64,000 bases of DNA from Lysobacterales bacterium. GTDB lineage: Bacteria; Pseudomonadota; Gammaproteobacteria; Xanthomonadales; Wenzhouxiangellaceae. A program made the translations under genes and the position numbers. The stretch is from assembly GCA_002722315.1 (NCBI GenBank), contig PBLG01000046.1, positions 62,001 to 126,000 of the forward strand. Reading direction: 5' to 3'. The notes below the pieces were generated by a model that saw nothing but the letters and a program-made list of their open reading frames with translations, was not told the origin of the DNA and made no database searches. Shown in pieces: positions 35,461-44,051 of the stretch; position 1 is the stretch's first letter, and every line of letters begins with the position of its first letter.

Positions 35461-36929
35461 ATGCCTTTCCGGCTTTTCAGGAACAGGATCAACCCGAAGC
35501 GGAACCAGCGAAGCGCGAGGCGCCGGCGCTGCCGCCTGGGCTGGGCGACAAGCCGCGTGAGGCGCAGACCGAAGACTCCGATGAGGGGCCGGCATTGCCG
35601 CCGGGCCTGGATGGCGCTGCCGACGGGCAGCGGGATGGACCTGCGCTTCCGCCGGGGCTTGGCGCGGAAACACCGGGCGAGACGGCGCCTGGGCAGGGCG
35701 GGACGGGCGCTTCGGCCCGTGCGTTTGCCGACAGCATCACCGGCTTCTTGGACGTTCGCGCCGGTATTCGGCTGCGCGAAGACCCGCACCAGAGCGCGAC
35801 GTCGCTGGGCGAAACCCGGCTGCAGCTGTCTCGCGACCAGTACGTCGGTGCCGCGGTGTTCCGGGTCACCGCCGACCTGGTATACGACAACGTCGCCGAC
35901 AGCCACAAGCTGCAGCCGGAGCAGGGGCGCGGCTGGCTGGACCTGCGCGAGGCTTATATCGGCTCGCCGGTGGGAGATTCGCTGGATGCACGCCTGGGGC
36001 GCCAGGTACTGACCTGGGGCGTGGGCGACCTGCTGTTCCTAAACGACCTGTTTCCCAAGGACTGGAATTCCTTCTTTACCGGGCGCGACGTGGAATACCT
36101 GAAGGCGCCCTCGGACGCGGTGCGCGTCGCCTGGTTCGGGACGCTGTTCAATCTCGATGTGGTGTATACGCCGAAGTTCGACCCCGACCGCTTTATCGAC
36201 AATCGACGATTGTCGTTCTTCGATCCCAGGCTCGGTCGAGTCGCCGGAAATGACGTCTCCTTCGAACCGGTGCGACCCAGCGACTGGGTCGGCGATGACG
36301 AGTGGGCCTTCCGGCTGCCCCGCGTCCTGGGCGGCTGGGAACTCGCCGGCTACGGCTATCGTGGATTCTGGAAGAGTCCACAGGGATTCGACCCGGCGTC
36401 CGGACGCCCCTTGTTTCCGCGCCTTGCGGCCTGGGGCGGAAGTGTCCGCGGCCCGCTGCATGCCGGCATTCTTTCGGCCGAAGCGGCGTGGTACCGATCG
36501 CGCGACGACCTTTCGGGCACCGATCCCTTCCTGCCCAACAGCCAGCTCCGCTTCCTGGTCGGCTACGAGCAGGAGATTGTCTCGAATTTCACCCTCGGTG
36601 GCCAGTACTACCTCGAACGAACGCTCGACTACGACGAGCTTCGGACAAACCAGCCTGCCGGTTTTGCGGGTCCCGACGAGAATCGACACCTCTTCACGCT
36701 GCGCGCGACGCTGCTGACGCATTCGCAGAACGTTACCTGGTCGTTGTTCACCTTCGCCTCGCCGTCGGACGACGACGCCTACATGCGCGGCCTGTGGCAA
36801 TGGAAGGCCACCGACGCCTGGGCCCTTTCGGCCGGATTCAACCTGTTCGAGGGCCGCTCGCGCGAGACCTTCTTCGGCCAGTTCGAAACCAACTCCAACG
36901 TCTACGCGGGTCTCAGATACGGCTTCTGA
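35346..36929 (+). CDS. DUF1302-family outer-membrane beta-barrel protein
   Basis: A 527-residue secreted protein. The signal peptide (about residues 20-41, FSGFLFVLFVLFVPFVVHA) is encoded by the right arm of a dispersed repeat. A disordered linker follows with three copies of a PALPPGL motif (residues about 58-105), then a beta-barrel region with alternating aromatic residues and a C-terminal phenylalanine (YGF), as needed for Bam assembly. The DLREAYIGSP...RLGRQVLTWGVGDLLFLNDLF segment is typical of DUF1302. It ends the MMPL-LolA-DUF1302 operon and is a candidate outer-membrane receptor or channel for it. An ATG nine bases downstream of 35346 is an alternative start. Confidence 0.85.
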   Translation: MQFMKSGKSNCRGRLVDFWIRFSGFLFVLFVLFVPFVVHAFPAFQEQDQPEAEPAKREAPALPPGLGDKPREAQTEDSDEGPALPPGLDGAADGQRDGPALPPGLGAETPGETAPGQGGTGASARAFADSITGFLDVRAGIRLREDPHQSATSLGETRLQLSRDQYVGAAVFRVTADLVYDNVADSHKLQPEQGRGWLDLREAYIGSPVGDSLDARLGRQVLTWGVGDLLFLNDLFPKDWNSFFTGRDVEYLKAPSDAVRVAWFGTLFNLDVVYTPKFDPDRFIDNRRLSFFDPRLGRVAGNDVSFEPVRPSDWVGDDEWAFRLPRVLGGWELAGYGYRGFWKSPQGFDPASGRPLFPRLAAWGGSVRGPLHAGILSAEAAWYRSRDDLSGTDPFLPNSQLRFLVGYEQEIVSNFTLGGQYYLERTLDYDELRTNQPAGFAGPDENRHLFTLRATLLTHSQNVTWSLFTFASPSDDDAYMRGLWQWKATDAWALSAGFNLFEGRSRETFFGQFETNSNVYAGLRYGF

Positions 36930-36948
36930 GCGACGTACCGCTCATCAC

Positions 36949-37812
36949 CTAGACCGCATGGCTCGATGCGGGACGGCTCCTCGGCGAGTGAGAGAGGCCG
37001 CTGTCGACTCCGGCTTCCCGCTTGATCTCGGCGTAGTTGGCGATAAAGATATCGACAAGACCGGGATCGAAATGACGGCCGGCCTGCTCGCGAATGTGAT
37101 CCAGCACGGCCTCCTCCGGCCACGCGTCCTTGTAGACGCGCTTGTGGGTCAACGCGTCCCAGACGTCGACAATCGCGAACAACCGGGCGGCCAAAGGGAT
37201 TTCGGCGCCGCGCAGGCCTCGCGGGTAACCGCTGCCGTCCCATTTCTCGTGATGGCACCACGGGATGTCTATGCACGGACGCAGGAACGAAATCTTTTCC
37301 AGCAGCTCGCGCCCGATATCCGGGTGTGTCTGCATCAATGCCCACTCGTCCGGGTCCAGTTTTCCCGGTTTGATCAGTATCGAGTCGGGGATTCCGATCT
37401 TGCCGATATCGTGCAGCGTCGCACCGCGCGCAATGCGTTCCAGCCGCTCGGGGTTCACCCCGGCGAGCCGCGCGAAGGCCACGGTCATCCGGGTCACGCG
37501 CTCGGTGTGGTTGCGGGTCTCATGGTGCCGAAGGTCCATGACTTCGATCCAGCCGCGGATCGTCTGGTCATAGCTCTCGACGAGTTCGCGATGCTTGTTC
37601 TTCAGCGTTCGAAAGTGTTCCTGGACCAGCAGGTACAGCATTGCCGAGGTAATAAGAATGAAAAACCAGCCCTTGACGTTCTGCGCGGCAGTGATCGCCT
37701 CGGGAGTTGACAGGCTGGCCGCGATCAACCTGTCGGAGAAATAGATCCATAACGTTCCCACCACCAGGTAGACGAGTACGATTCTTGTCTGCGGAGATCC
37801 TGGAATTTTCAC
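36949..37812 (-). CDS. Membrane-bound HD-GYP domain protein
   Basis: A 287-residue protein with two N-terminal helices (about residues 10-28 and 48-66) and a cytoplasmic HD-GYP domain. The HD motif is in TLHDIGKIGIPD and the GYP motif in HHEKWDGSGYPRGL. HD-GYP enzymes hydrolyse cyclic-di-GMP. A linker helix (KNKHRELVESYDQTIRGW) joins membrane and catalytic parts, so it may transmit a membrane signal. Both catalytic motifs are intact. Confidence 0.9.
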   Translation of the reverse strand: MKIPGSPQTRIVLVYLVVGTLWIYFSDRLIAASLSTPEAITAAQNVKGWFFILITSAMLYLLVQEHFRTLKNKHRELVESYDQTIRGWIEVMDLRHHETRNHTERVTRMTVAFARLAGVNPERLERIARGATLHDIGKIGIPDSILIKPGKLDPDEWALMQTHPDIGRELLEKISFLRPCIDIPWCHHEKWDGSGYPRGLRGAEIPLAARLFAIVDVWDALTHKRVYKDAWPEEAVLDHIREQAGRHFDPGLVDIFIANYAEIKREAGVDSGLSHSPRSRPASSHAV

Positions 37813-37971
37813 GCCAACTGCCCCCTGTGCACGAGTCGAACAAGGCTGTGCTGCGCTTGCAACATACCCGGTTCCGAGGCACTTGGCAATCCGTGCCGAA
37901 GTGGCTCGCGAGGCACGCCAGTCCGACTGGCACTCGCTCGACCTCTGGACCCGCTGGTGGGCTGGCGGTGT

Positions 37972-38784
37972 TCAGTCGGCCGTCTTTGCCTTGAGCGATT
38001 CGGTCAGGTGCGGCTCGATCGCCTTGCGCATCGGGGTGACCAGCTTGAACGGTGCGGCGATGATGTGGCCCGACTTCAGCCAGTTGTCGCCGCCTGCAAT
38101 GTCCATGACCACACCGCCGGCTTCCTGGACGAGCAGGGCGCCCGCGGCCGTATCCCAGGGCTTCAGCGCCAGTTCCCAGTAACCGTCCAGTCGCCCGCAG
38201 GCGACGTAGGCCAAGTCCAGGGATGCCGAGCCGGCACGCCGAACATCCTCGCACTGTTCGAACAGCGCGTTGAACATTCCCATGTACGCCGGCGTCAGCC
38301 GACGACTGCGAAACGGGAAGGCCGCAGCCAGCACGGCGGTTGAAAGCGTGGCGCGGCCCGAGACCCGCACGCGGCGGTTGTTCAGCGTAGCGCCCATGCC
38401 GCGGCTGGCGGCGAACAGTTCGTCGCGCGCCGGATCGTAGACCACGCCGTGCTCGATACGGCCCTTGACCGAAAGCGCGATTGAGATCGCGTAGTGCGGA
38501 ATCCCGCGGAGGTAATTGCTGGTGCCGTCGATCGGGTCGATCAGCCAGACGTTTTCGCTGTCGCCAGTCTTGCCGTGCTCCTCGCCGAGGATCTCGTGGT
38601 CGGGATAGCGCCGGCCGAGTTCGGTCCGAATGATTTCTTCACAGGCCTTGTCGATTTCGCTGACGTAGTCGCCTCTCGCCTTGCGCTCCACCGGAATCGA
38701 TTCGATCCGGTCGCGATACTTCATGATCAGGTCGCCGCCCTTGTGGGCAGCTTCGATGGCGGTGTTGAGGAATGGGTGGCTCAA
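37972..38784 (-). CDS. suhB: Inositol-1-monophosphatase SuhB
   Basis: A 270-residue member of the inositol monophosphatase family. In enterics SuhB also joins the rRNA transcription antitermination complex. The metal and substrate motifs are LGEEHG near residue 67 and WLIDPIDGTSNYLRG near 80, and KPWDTAAGALLVQEAGG near 210. I chose the TTG at 38784 (SHPFLNTAIEAAHKGGD follows), which gives the usual N-terminus and length; an ATG-started frame is 71 codons longer and would cover the divergent promoter of trmJ. Confidence 0.88.
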   Translation of the reverse strand: MSHPFLNTAIEAAHKGGDLIMKYRDRIESIPVERKARGDYVSEIDKACEEIIRTELGRRYPDHEILGEEHGKTGDSENVWLIDPIDGTSNYLRGIPHYAISIALSVKGRIEHGVVYDPARDELFAASRGMGATLNNRRVRVSGRATLSTAVLAAAFPFRSRRLTPAYMGMFNALFEQCEDVRRAGSASLDLAYVACGRLDGYWELALKPWDTAAGALLVQEAGGVVMDIAGGDNWLKSGHIIAAPFKLVTPMRKAIEPHLTESLKAKTAD

Positions 38785-38895
38785 GGCTGAATCGATCCTG
38801 GAAATGCAGGCTGGAATGGTATCAGATAGCGGCGATTCAGGCGCCTCGCAGGCCGGCGCAGCGACCGGTAGCAGGTATCGGGTAACCGCTGACAC

Positions 38896-38901
38896 TATAA
38901 T
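38896..38901 (+). promoter_or_regulatory. -10 element of trmJ, suggesting a leaderless mRNA
   Basis: A perfect TATAAT ends seven bases before the trmJ ATG, so transcription would begin at or next to the start codon. There is no Shine-Dalgarno sequence in between. The -35 region is weak. Confidence 0.5.
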
Positions 38902-38908
38902 CCCGACC

Positions 38909-39682
38909 ATGAATGCCCTCGACAATATCCGGATCGTTCTGGACCACACCTCGCACCCTGGCAATATCGGCGCGGCGGCCCGGGCGATGAAGGTCATGGG
39001 CCTTTGCGAACTTCACCTGGTGAATCCGCAGCGATTCCCGCATTCTCAGGCCACCGCGCTCGCTTCCAGCGCCGACGATCTGCTCGACAAGGCGCGCATT
39101 CAGCCGACGCTCGCCGCCGCGCTCGAGGGCTGCACGCTGGTCATGGGAACGAGCGCGCGCCGGCGCAGCATCGCGCAGGAAATCCTGGAGCCGCGCGAGG
39201 CTGCCGCGCGGGCCGTGGCCGAGGTCGGGCCCGTTGCCGTCGTGTTCGGCTGCGAGAAGAGCGGCCTGGACAATGAGGCGCTGGATCGCTGCCATGCATT
39301 GGTCAGCATCCCCACGGGCGATCGCTACATGTCGCTGAACCTGGCCCAGGCGGTACAGGTGATCTGCTATGAACTGCATCTTGCAGGGCGAGGCGACCGG
39401 ATCGCGGCCGACGGCGAATCCAGGCCACTGGCGACCGCCGACCGGATGGAGGTGTTCTTCGATCGCATGGAACAGACCATGAAGGCCATAGGCTTTTCCA
39501 CGCCGGGCCAGACCGAGACGTTGCATCGGCGCATTCGTCGGGTCTACCAGCGCGCCAGGCTGGACGATGACGAGTTGAACATGCTCAATGGTATCCTTTC
39601 GCGCACGCTCAAGATTGCGGCTGCCGGGCAGCCGCGCACCGGGCCTCATGGTGACCAAGAAGACGCCGAATCCGACCAGTAG
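38909..39682 (+). CDS. trmJ: tRNA (cytidine/uridine-2'-O)-methyltransferase TrmJ
   Basis: A 257-residue SPOUT-class enzyme that methylates the 2'-hydroxyl of residue 32 in the anticodon loop of several tRNAs, serine tRNAs among them. The N-terminal IRIVLDHTSHPGNIGAAARAMK and the knot motifs VAVVFGCEKSGLDNEAL and IPTGDRYMSLNLAQAVQVICYEL are diagnostic. A C-terminal helical extension is present. The promoter -10 element abuts the start codon. Confidence 0.95.
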   Translation: MNALDNIRIVLDHTSHPGNIGAAARAMKVMGLCELHLVNPQRFPHSQATALASSADDLLDKARIQPTLAAALEGCTLVMGTSARRRSIAQEILEPREAAARAVAEVGPVAVVFGCEKSGLDNEALDRCHALVSIPTGDRYMSLNLAQAVQVICYELHLAGRGDRIAADGESRPLATADRMEVFFDRMEQTMKAIGFSTPGQTETLHRRIRRVYQRARLDDDELNMLNGILSRTLKIAAAGQPRTGPHGDQEDAESDQ

Positions 39683-40019
39683 CGACAACGACGATCGCTA
39701 TCGCCGCATCTGGGATGTCGTGGCCGGCATCCCGGCAGGCTGCGTGCTGAACTACGGCGAGGTCGCCCGGCTCGCCGGGCTGCCCGGACGCGCGAGGCTG
39801 GTAGGGCGTGCGCTGGGCCTCGCGCCGAAAAAGATGAAGCTGCCGTGGCACCGTGTAGTCAACGCGCAGGGCCAGATCAGCTTCAAGCCCGGCGGCGCCA
39901 AGCACCGGGCGCAGCGCGAGCGGCTCGAGGCGGAGGGCGTCGAATTCGTCGAAGGCGTAATCGACCTGGAGGAGCATGCGCCGGCGAGGGTGATCGACAA
40001 GATGCTCTGGGGCCCGTAG
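39648..40019 (+). CDS. atl: Alkyltransferase-like (Atl) DNA repair protein
   Basis: A 123-residue homologue of the DNA-binding domain of O6-alkylguanine-DNA alkyltransferase. The reactive cysteine of the PCHRV motif is replaced by tryptophan (P66-W-H-R-V70), the hallmark of Atl proteins. These bind and flip O6-alkylguanine without repairing it, and hand the lesion to nucleotide excision repair. The gene starts inside the end of trmJ, overlapping it by 35 bases in another frame. Confidence 0.92.
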   Translation: MVTKKTPNPTSSDNDDRYRRIWDVVAGIPAGCVLNYGEVARLAGLPGRARLVGRALGLAPKKMKLPWHRVVNAQGQISFKPGGAKHRAQRERLEAEGVEFVEGVIDLEEHAPARVIDKMLWGP

Positions 40020-40057
40020 AAAATCGCCTGAGGCCTACTGCGCGAGTGCCTGCCGGC

Positions 40058-40493
40058 GTCCGGCGGTGCTCGGAATCCTCATGCACCCGAATGTGCACTG
40101 CGGTTCCTCCGCTCCGGCGGCCACCGGCAGGCGCTCGCTCGCTACGGCCTCAGACGATTTTCTGCGTCGCTGTTCTTGCGGCGTCCGGCGGTGCTCGCAA
40201 TCCTCATGTACAGACTCGTACACTGCGGTTGCTGCGCTCCGGCGGCCACCGCCAGCGGTCCGCTCGCTACGCCCTGGGCCGATTTTCCCCGTCTGCGTGT
40301 TCCGGTTCTGCGCGAACCGCTTGCGGTGTCCGGCGGTGCTCGGAATCCTCTTGCACCCGAAAGTGCACTGCAGTTCCTCCGCGGAGCCTGCCCCGGACGA
40401 CGATCCGGGGGCGGCCACCGCCAGCGGTCCGCTCGCTACGCCCTGGGCCGATTTTCCCCGTCTGCGTGTTCCGGTTCTGCGCCAACCACTGAG
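40058..40493. repeat. Array of three copies of a GTCCGGCGGTGCTCG repeat family
   Basis: Copies begin at 40058, 40183 and 40328. Each starts GTCCGGCGGTGCTCG, has AATCCTC and a short palindrome (TGTAC-N5-GTACA or GTGCAC-like), and ends in CCTCCGCTCCGGCGGCCACC. Copies two and three are followed by the same tail CTGGGCCGATTTTCCCCG... ending near 40316 and 40490. The 550-base gap between atl and mscS holds no gene. Confidence 0.8.
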
Positions 40494-40569
40494 CCAGCCC
40501 TGGCGGCCGGGGCTGGTGCTTCACAGGCAGGTTTTGCGTAAAGCGTAAAGCGTAAACCGTGGCTTCCGA

Positions 40570-41409
40570 TTACGCTGCCTCGCTGGACTTTCCGACCTCG
40601 TGCACGTGGACGTCGCGCTGGGGGAAGGGGATGGAGCAGCCCGCGGCTTCGAGTTCGGTCTTCAGTTGCTCGAGCAGCTCGTTGCGGACCTGCCAGTAGT
40701 CGGCGGCCGCGACCCAGGGGCGCACGGCGAAGTTGACGCTGGAATCGGCCAGTTCCATTACCCAGACGATGGGCTCGGGGTCTTCTAGCACCTTGTCGTG
40801 AGCCTTGACCACCTTTTCCAGCGTCGCGCGCGCGGTCTTGAGATCATCGCCGTAGTCGACACCGATGATCATGTCGATGCGCCGCGTGTCGTGTGCCGAA
40901 TAATTGGTGATCACGTCGTTGGTGATCTGACCGTTCGGGACGATGACGCGACGGTTGTCGGGGGTGTTGAGCACGGTGTTGAAGATGCCGACTTCACTGA
41001 CCGTGCCCGAAGTGCCGCCGGCTTCGACGAAGTCGCCCTTGGTGAACGGACGGAACAGCACCAGCATCACGCCCGCGGCGAAGTTGCCCAGCGAGTTCTG
41101 CAGCGCCAGGCCGACGGCCAGGCCGGCCGCACCGAGTACCGCGACCAGCGGAGTGGTCTGGATGCCGAGTTGTCCGACCGCGGCGATGATGACGGCCACC
41201 AACAGGATGGCGTAAAGAATCGCGGCAAGGAACGCGACCAGCATCGGGTCCAGGCCGCGTGCGGCCATCAGTTTCGACATCGACCTGCGCACCAGCTTGG
41301 CAACCCAGCGGCCGATGATGAAGATCAGCAGCGCGGCCAGGATCTTCCATCCCCAGGCAATCAGCGTTGCCGTATCGATGTCCTGAATGTATCGCTGAAT
41401 CGCGTCCAT
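40570..41409 (-). CDS. mscS: Small-conductance mechanosensitive channel MscS
   Basis: A 279-residue MscS of the simple, three-helix type that opens under membrane tension to release solutes on osmotic downshock. The pore helix region reads LGAAGLAVGLALQNSLGNFAAGVMLVLFRPF, with the Ala/Gly packing typical of TM3, followed by the beta domain with the FVEAGGTSGTVSEVG and TPDNRRVIVPNGQI segments. The repeat arrays on both sides leave it isolated. Confidence 0.93.
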   Translation of the reverse strand: MDAIQRYIQDIDTATLIAWGWKILAALLIFIIGRWVAKLVRRSMSKLMAARGLDPMLVAFLAAILYAILLVAVIIAAVGQLGIQTTPLVAVLGAAGLAVGLALQNSLGNFAAGVMLVLFRPFTKGDFVEAGGTSGTVSEVGIFNTVLNTPDNRRVIVPNGQITNDVITNYSAHDTRRIDMIIGVDYGDDLKTARATLEKVVKAHDKVLEDPEPIVWVMELADSSVNFAVRPWVAAADYWQVRNELLEQLKTELEAAGCSIPFPQRDVHVHEVGKSSEAA

Positions 41410-41479
41410 GAAATTCCCTCATTGAAGATTTTTGACCAGACCTCCGAACTATACCGCCCCCGAAAGCGCCTCGTCAGGC

Positions 41480-41880
41480 ATGCGAGTCCGACCACACAAG
41501 TTCAAGGCTACACAAAAGCACGTGACGGTTCCGAGCACCGCCGGACGCTTTCAGTTGCCCGCGCAGTAGCTGTTTTGTGGAGTTTCCGAAGCAGGAGGCA
41601 GTCGCTCCAGTGCGTCGCGAGCGGGTGGCTGGTGGTGGCCGCCGGAGCGCAGCAACCGCAGCGTACATAAAGGTACGTGAGGCTTGCGAGAACCGCCGGA
41701 CGCTTTCAGTTGCCCCCGCAGTAGCTTGTTTTGTGGAGTTTTCGAAGCAGGAGGAAGTCGCTCCAGTGCGTCGCGAGCGGGTGGCTGGTGGTGGCCGCCG
41801 GAACGCAGGAACCGCAGTGTACGAAGTGGTACATGAGGATTCCGAGTACCGCCGGACGCCGCCAGGCGCCCGCGCAGTAG
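41480..41880. repeat. Two 155-base tandem units of the same repeat family, inverted
   Basis: A first unit at 41540-41694 and a second at 41695-41850 are about 90 percent alike. Each runs GCCGGACGCTTTCAGTTGCC, then CGCAGTAGCT, a GTGGAGTTT spacer, GGTGGCCGCCGGA, the CGCAGCAACCGCAG core and a GTAC-containing palindrome. They are in the opposite orientation to the array at 40058-40493, so the two flank mscS. A partial third core ends near 41880. Confidence 0.85.
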
Positions 41881-41895
41881 CACTGGAGCGACTTC

Positions 41896-42303
41896 CTAGA
41901 ACCAGTCCCCGCCGTGGGTCAACGTCTGCTCCATCTCGTCCCCCATCTCCGCCAACTGCCGCACCGTTTCCAGAAGCAGTTCCTGCCCGAGATAACGATA
42001 GTCGATGTTCTGGCAGAGCTTGAGGAAGGGCACGCTTTCGAGGTCGCCCACGGCCAGGTAGCCGACGCGCAGCATCAGGTTGATGCGCAGGACCTTGAGC
42101 GGGTCGTGCTGGCCCAGCGGTCCCAGGGTGGTCTCCAGGTGCAGGTAGCGCCGATCATTGTCGTCCTTGACTTCGGCCAGGAACACGCTCTGGTGCCGAC
42201 CTTCTCGTCCAGTGGGAATTTCCAACCCGAGCACGAACTTCTCGTCGTGCACGGCGTTGAAGTGCTCGCGCGCGAATTCAGCGATTTCGGAGAATGTTTC
42301 CAT
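41896..42303 (-). CDS. YbjN-domain protein
   Basis: A 135-residue protein of the YbjN superfamily (CesT/type III chaperone-like fold). The start codon overlaps the stop of the SDR gene (TAATG), so translation is coupled. YbjN proteins have no firmly known biochemical role; in enterics YbjN affects motility and stress responses. The C-terminal helix EMGDEMEQTLTHGGDWF is typical. Confidence 0.7.
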   Translation of the reverse strand: METFSEIAEFAREHFNAVHDEKFVLGLEIPTGREGRHQSVFLAEVKDDNDRRYLHLETTLGPLGQHDPLKVLRINLMLRVGYLAVGDLESVPFLKLCQNIDYRYLGQELLLETVRQLAEMGDEMEQTLTHGGDWF

Positions 42304-43073
42304 TACTTGGGTTCCAGGCGGATGGCGCCGTCGAGGCGGATGGCTGTGCCGTTGAAATAGGCGTTTTCGACAAGGTGCACGCACAGGTCGGCGAATTCCC
42401 CGGGCTCGCCGAGGCGCTTCGGGAACGGGACCGAGTCGCCGAGCGCCTGCTGGACCTCGGCCGGCATGGTGTCGACCATGGGCGTATGAAAGACGCCCGG
42501 CGCAATCGTGTTGACGCGGATGCCGAAACGGGTGAATTCGCGCGCCATGGGCAGCGTCATGCCGACCACGCCGCCCTTGGATGCCGAATAGGCGGCCTGG
42601 CCGATCTGGCCCTCCCACGCGGCCACCGAAGCGGTATTGATGATCACGCCGCGTTCGCCGTCGTCGTTGGCTTCGTTGTGCTGCATCCGGTCGGCGGCGG
42701 CCTTGGCCACGTTGAAGCTGCCGACGAGATTCACCATGACAGCGGACTTGAAGCGGTCGAGCGGCATCGGGCCGTTCCGGCCCAGCACGCGGCCGGCGCC
42801 CAGGATGCCGGCGCAGTTGACCAGGACATCGATTCGGCCGAGGAATTCTTCGGCCGCGGCGACCGAGTCGCTGACGTTCTGCTCGTCGCTGACGTCGGTC
42901 AGGAAAAATTTCGCGTTGTCGGCACCGAGTTCGGCAACCGCCGTTTCTGCCTGTTCGGCGTTGACGTCGAACAGCGCGAGCTTGCCGCCGGCGGCGGCGA
43001 AGCGCCTTGCCACCGCAAGACCGAGCCCGGACACGCCGCCGGTGATGATTGCCCTGATACTCGAAAACTCCAT
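42303..43073 (-). CDS. SDR family 3-hydroxyacyl-CoA dehydrogenase (HSD10-like)
   Basis: A 256-residue short-chain dehydrogenase with the NAD motif TGGVSGLGLAVARRF and catalytic AAYSASKGGVVGMTLP (Tyr-x3-Lys). It most resembles type 2 3-hydroxyacyl-CoA dehydrogenase, which also handles 2-methyl-3-hydroxybutyryl-CoA in isoleucine breakdown. Located between HMG-CoA lyase and a YbjN gene on the same strand, 72 bases after the former, it fits a branched-chain acyl-CoA catabolic unit. Confidence 0.85.
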   Translation of the reverse strand: MEFSSIRAIITGGVSGLGLAVARRFAAAGGKLALFDVNAEQAETAVAELGADNAKFFLTDVSDEQNVSDSVAAAEEFLGRIDVLVNCAGILGAGRVLGRNGPMPLDRFKSAVMVNLVGSFNVAKAAADRMQHNEANDDGERGVIINTASVAAWEGQIGQAAYSASKGGVVGMTLPMAREFTRFGIRVNTIAPGVFHTPMVDTMPAEVQQALGDSVPFPKRLGEPGEFADLCVHLVENAYFNGTAIRLDGAIRLEPK

Positions 43074-43145
43074 GATCGGTCGAACTCCTGAATGGATTGA
43101 AATTTCACTCGCGGCGCGCGGGCATACGCCGCGCGTCGTGACAAG

Positions 43146-44051
43146 TCAGTCGGCAAAGCACTTGTTGTAGATTGCCGTACCGGCGCGCGAACCCGGTCGT
43201 CCGAGTTTGCCGGCAATCCAGTTGCCGGCGCGGGAAAGCGCTTTCAGGTCCACGCCGGTTTCCATGCCCATGCCTTCGAGCATATAGACGACGTCCTCCG
43301 TGGCCACGTTGCCGGTGGCGCCGCGCGCGTAGGGGCAGCCGCCCAGCCCGGCGACCGAGCTGTCGACGATGCGAAGCCCTTTTTCGAGGCTCACCAGGAT
43401 GTTCGCCAGCGCCTGCCCGTAGGTGTCGTGCAGGTGCACCGCCAGCTTTTCGGCCGACACCGATCCCAGCACGGCGTCGAGCATTGCGCCGGTCTTCTCG
43501 GGTGTGCCAACGCCGATGGTATCGCCCAGCGATATCTCGTCGCAGCCGGCGCCGGTCAGCGCCTCGGCGACGCGGACCACATCCGAAATCGGGACGTCGC
43601 CCTGGTAGGGGCAGCCGAGCACGCAGGAAATGTAGCCTCGTACGCGAACGCCGTCGGCGCTGGCACGCTCGATCACCGGCCGAAAGCGCTCGAAGGATTC
43701 GTCGATCGAGCAGTTGATGTTCTTCCGGTTGAAGGCTTCGGACGCCGCCGAGAATACCGCGACTTCGTCGGCGCCGGCCGCGCGCGCCCGCTCGTAGCCT
43801 TTTTCATTGGGTACCAACACCGGGTAGCGCACGCCCGGCTTGCGCTTCAGGCCGGCCATGACCTCGGCGGCGTCGGCCAGCTGCGGCACCCAGCGCGGCG
43901 AGACGAAGCTGGTGGCTTCGACCACCGGCAGTCCGCAGTCGGACAGGCGGTGGATCAGCTTCAGTTTCGTTTCCACCGGCACATAGCGCGACTCGTCCTG
44001 CAGCCCGTCGCGCGGTCCGACTTCAACGATCTTGACGTAATTCAGGTTCAT
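43146..44051 (-). CDS. mvaB: Hydroxymethylglutaryl-CoA lyase
   Basis: A 301-residue TIM-barrel enzyme that splits HMG-CoA into acetoacetate and acetyl-CoA, the last step of leucine catabolism (liuE). The N-terminal VEVGPRDGLQDE holds the metal and catalytic residues, and DSSVAGLGGCPYARGATGNVATEDVVYML holds the essential cysteine. The gene is first of a likely operon with the SDR and YbjN genes. Confidence 0.94.
   Translation of the reverse strand: MNLNYVKIVEVGPRDGLQDESRYVPVETKLKLIHRLSDCGLPVVEATSFVSPRWVPQLADAAEVMAGLKRKPGVRYPVLVPNEKGYERARAAGADEVAVFSAASEAFNRKNINCSIDESFERFRPVIERASADGVRVRGYISCVLGCPYQGDVPISDVVRVAEALTGAGCDEISLGDTIGVGTPEKTGAMLDAVLGSVSAEKLAVHLHDTYGQALANILVSLEKGLRIVDSSVAGLGGCPYARGATGNVATEDVVYMLEGMGMETGVDLKALSRAGNWIAGKLGRPGSRAGTAIYNKCFAD

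Noticed and set aside
40066-40548. Overlapping open frames of 120-160 codons between atl and mscS
   Set aside because: They are made entirely of the dispersed repeat copies and recur in both orientations, so they are by-products of repeats and not genes.
41540-41850. CRISPR array
   Set aside because: Only two long (155-base) units that are similar over their whole length, with no short repeats separated by unique spacers and no cas genes nearby.
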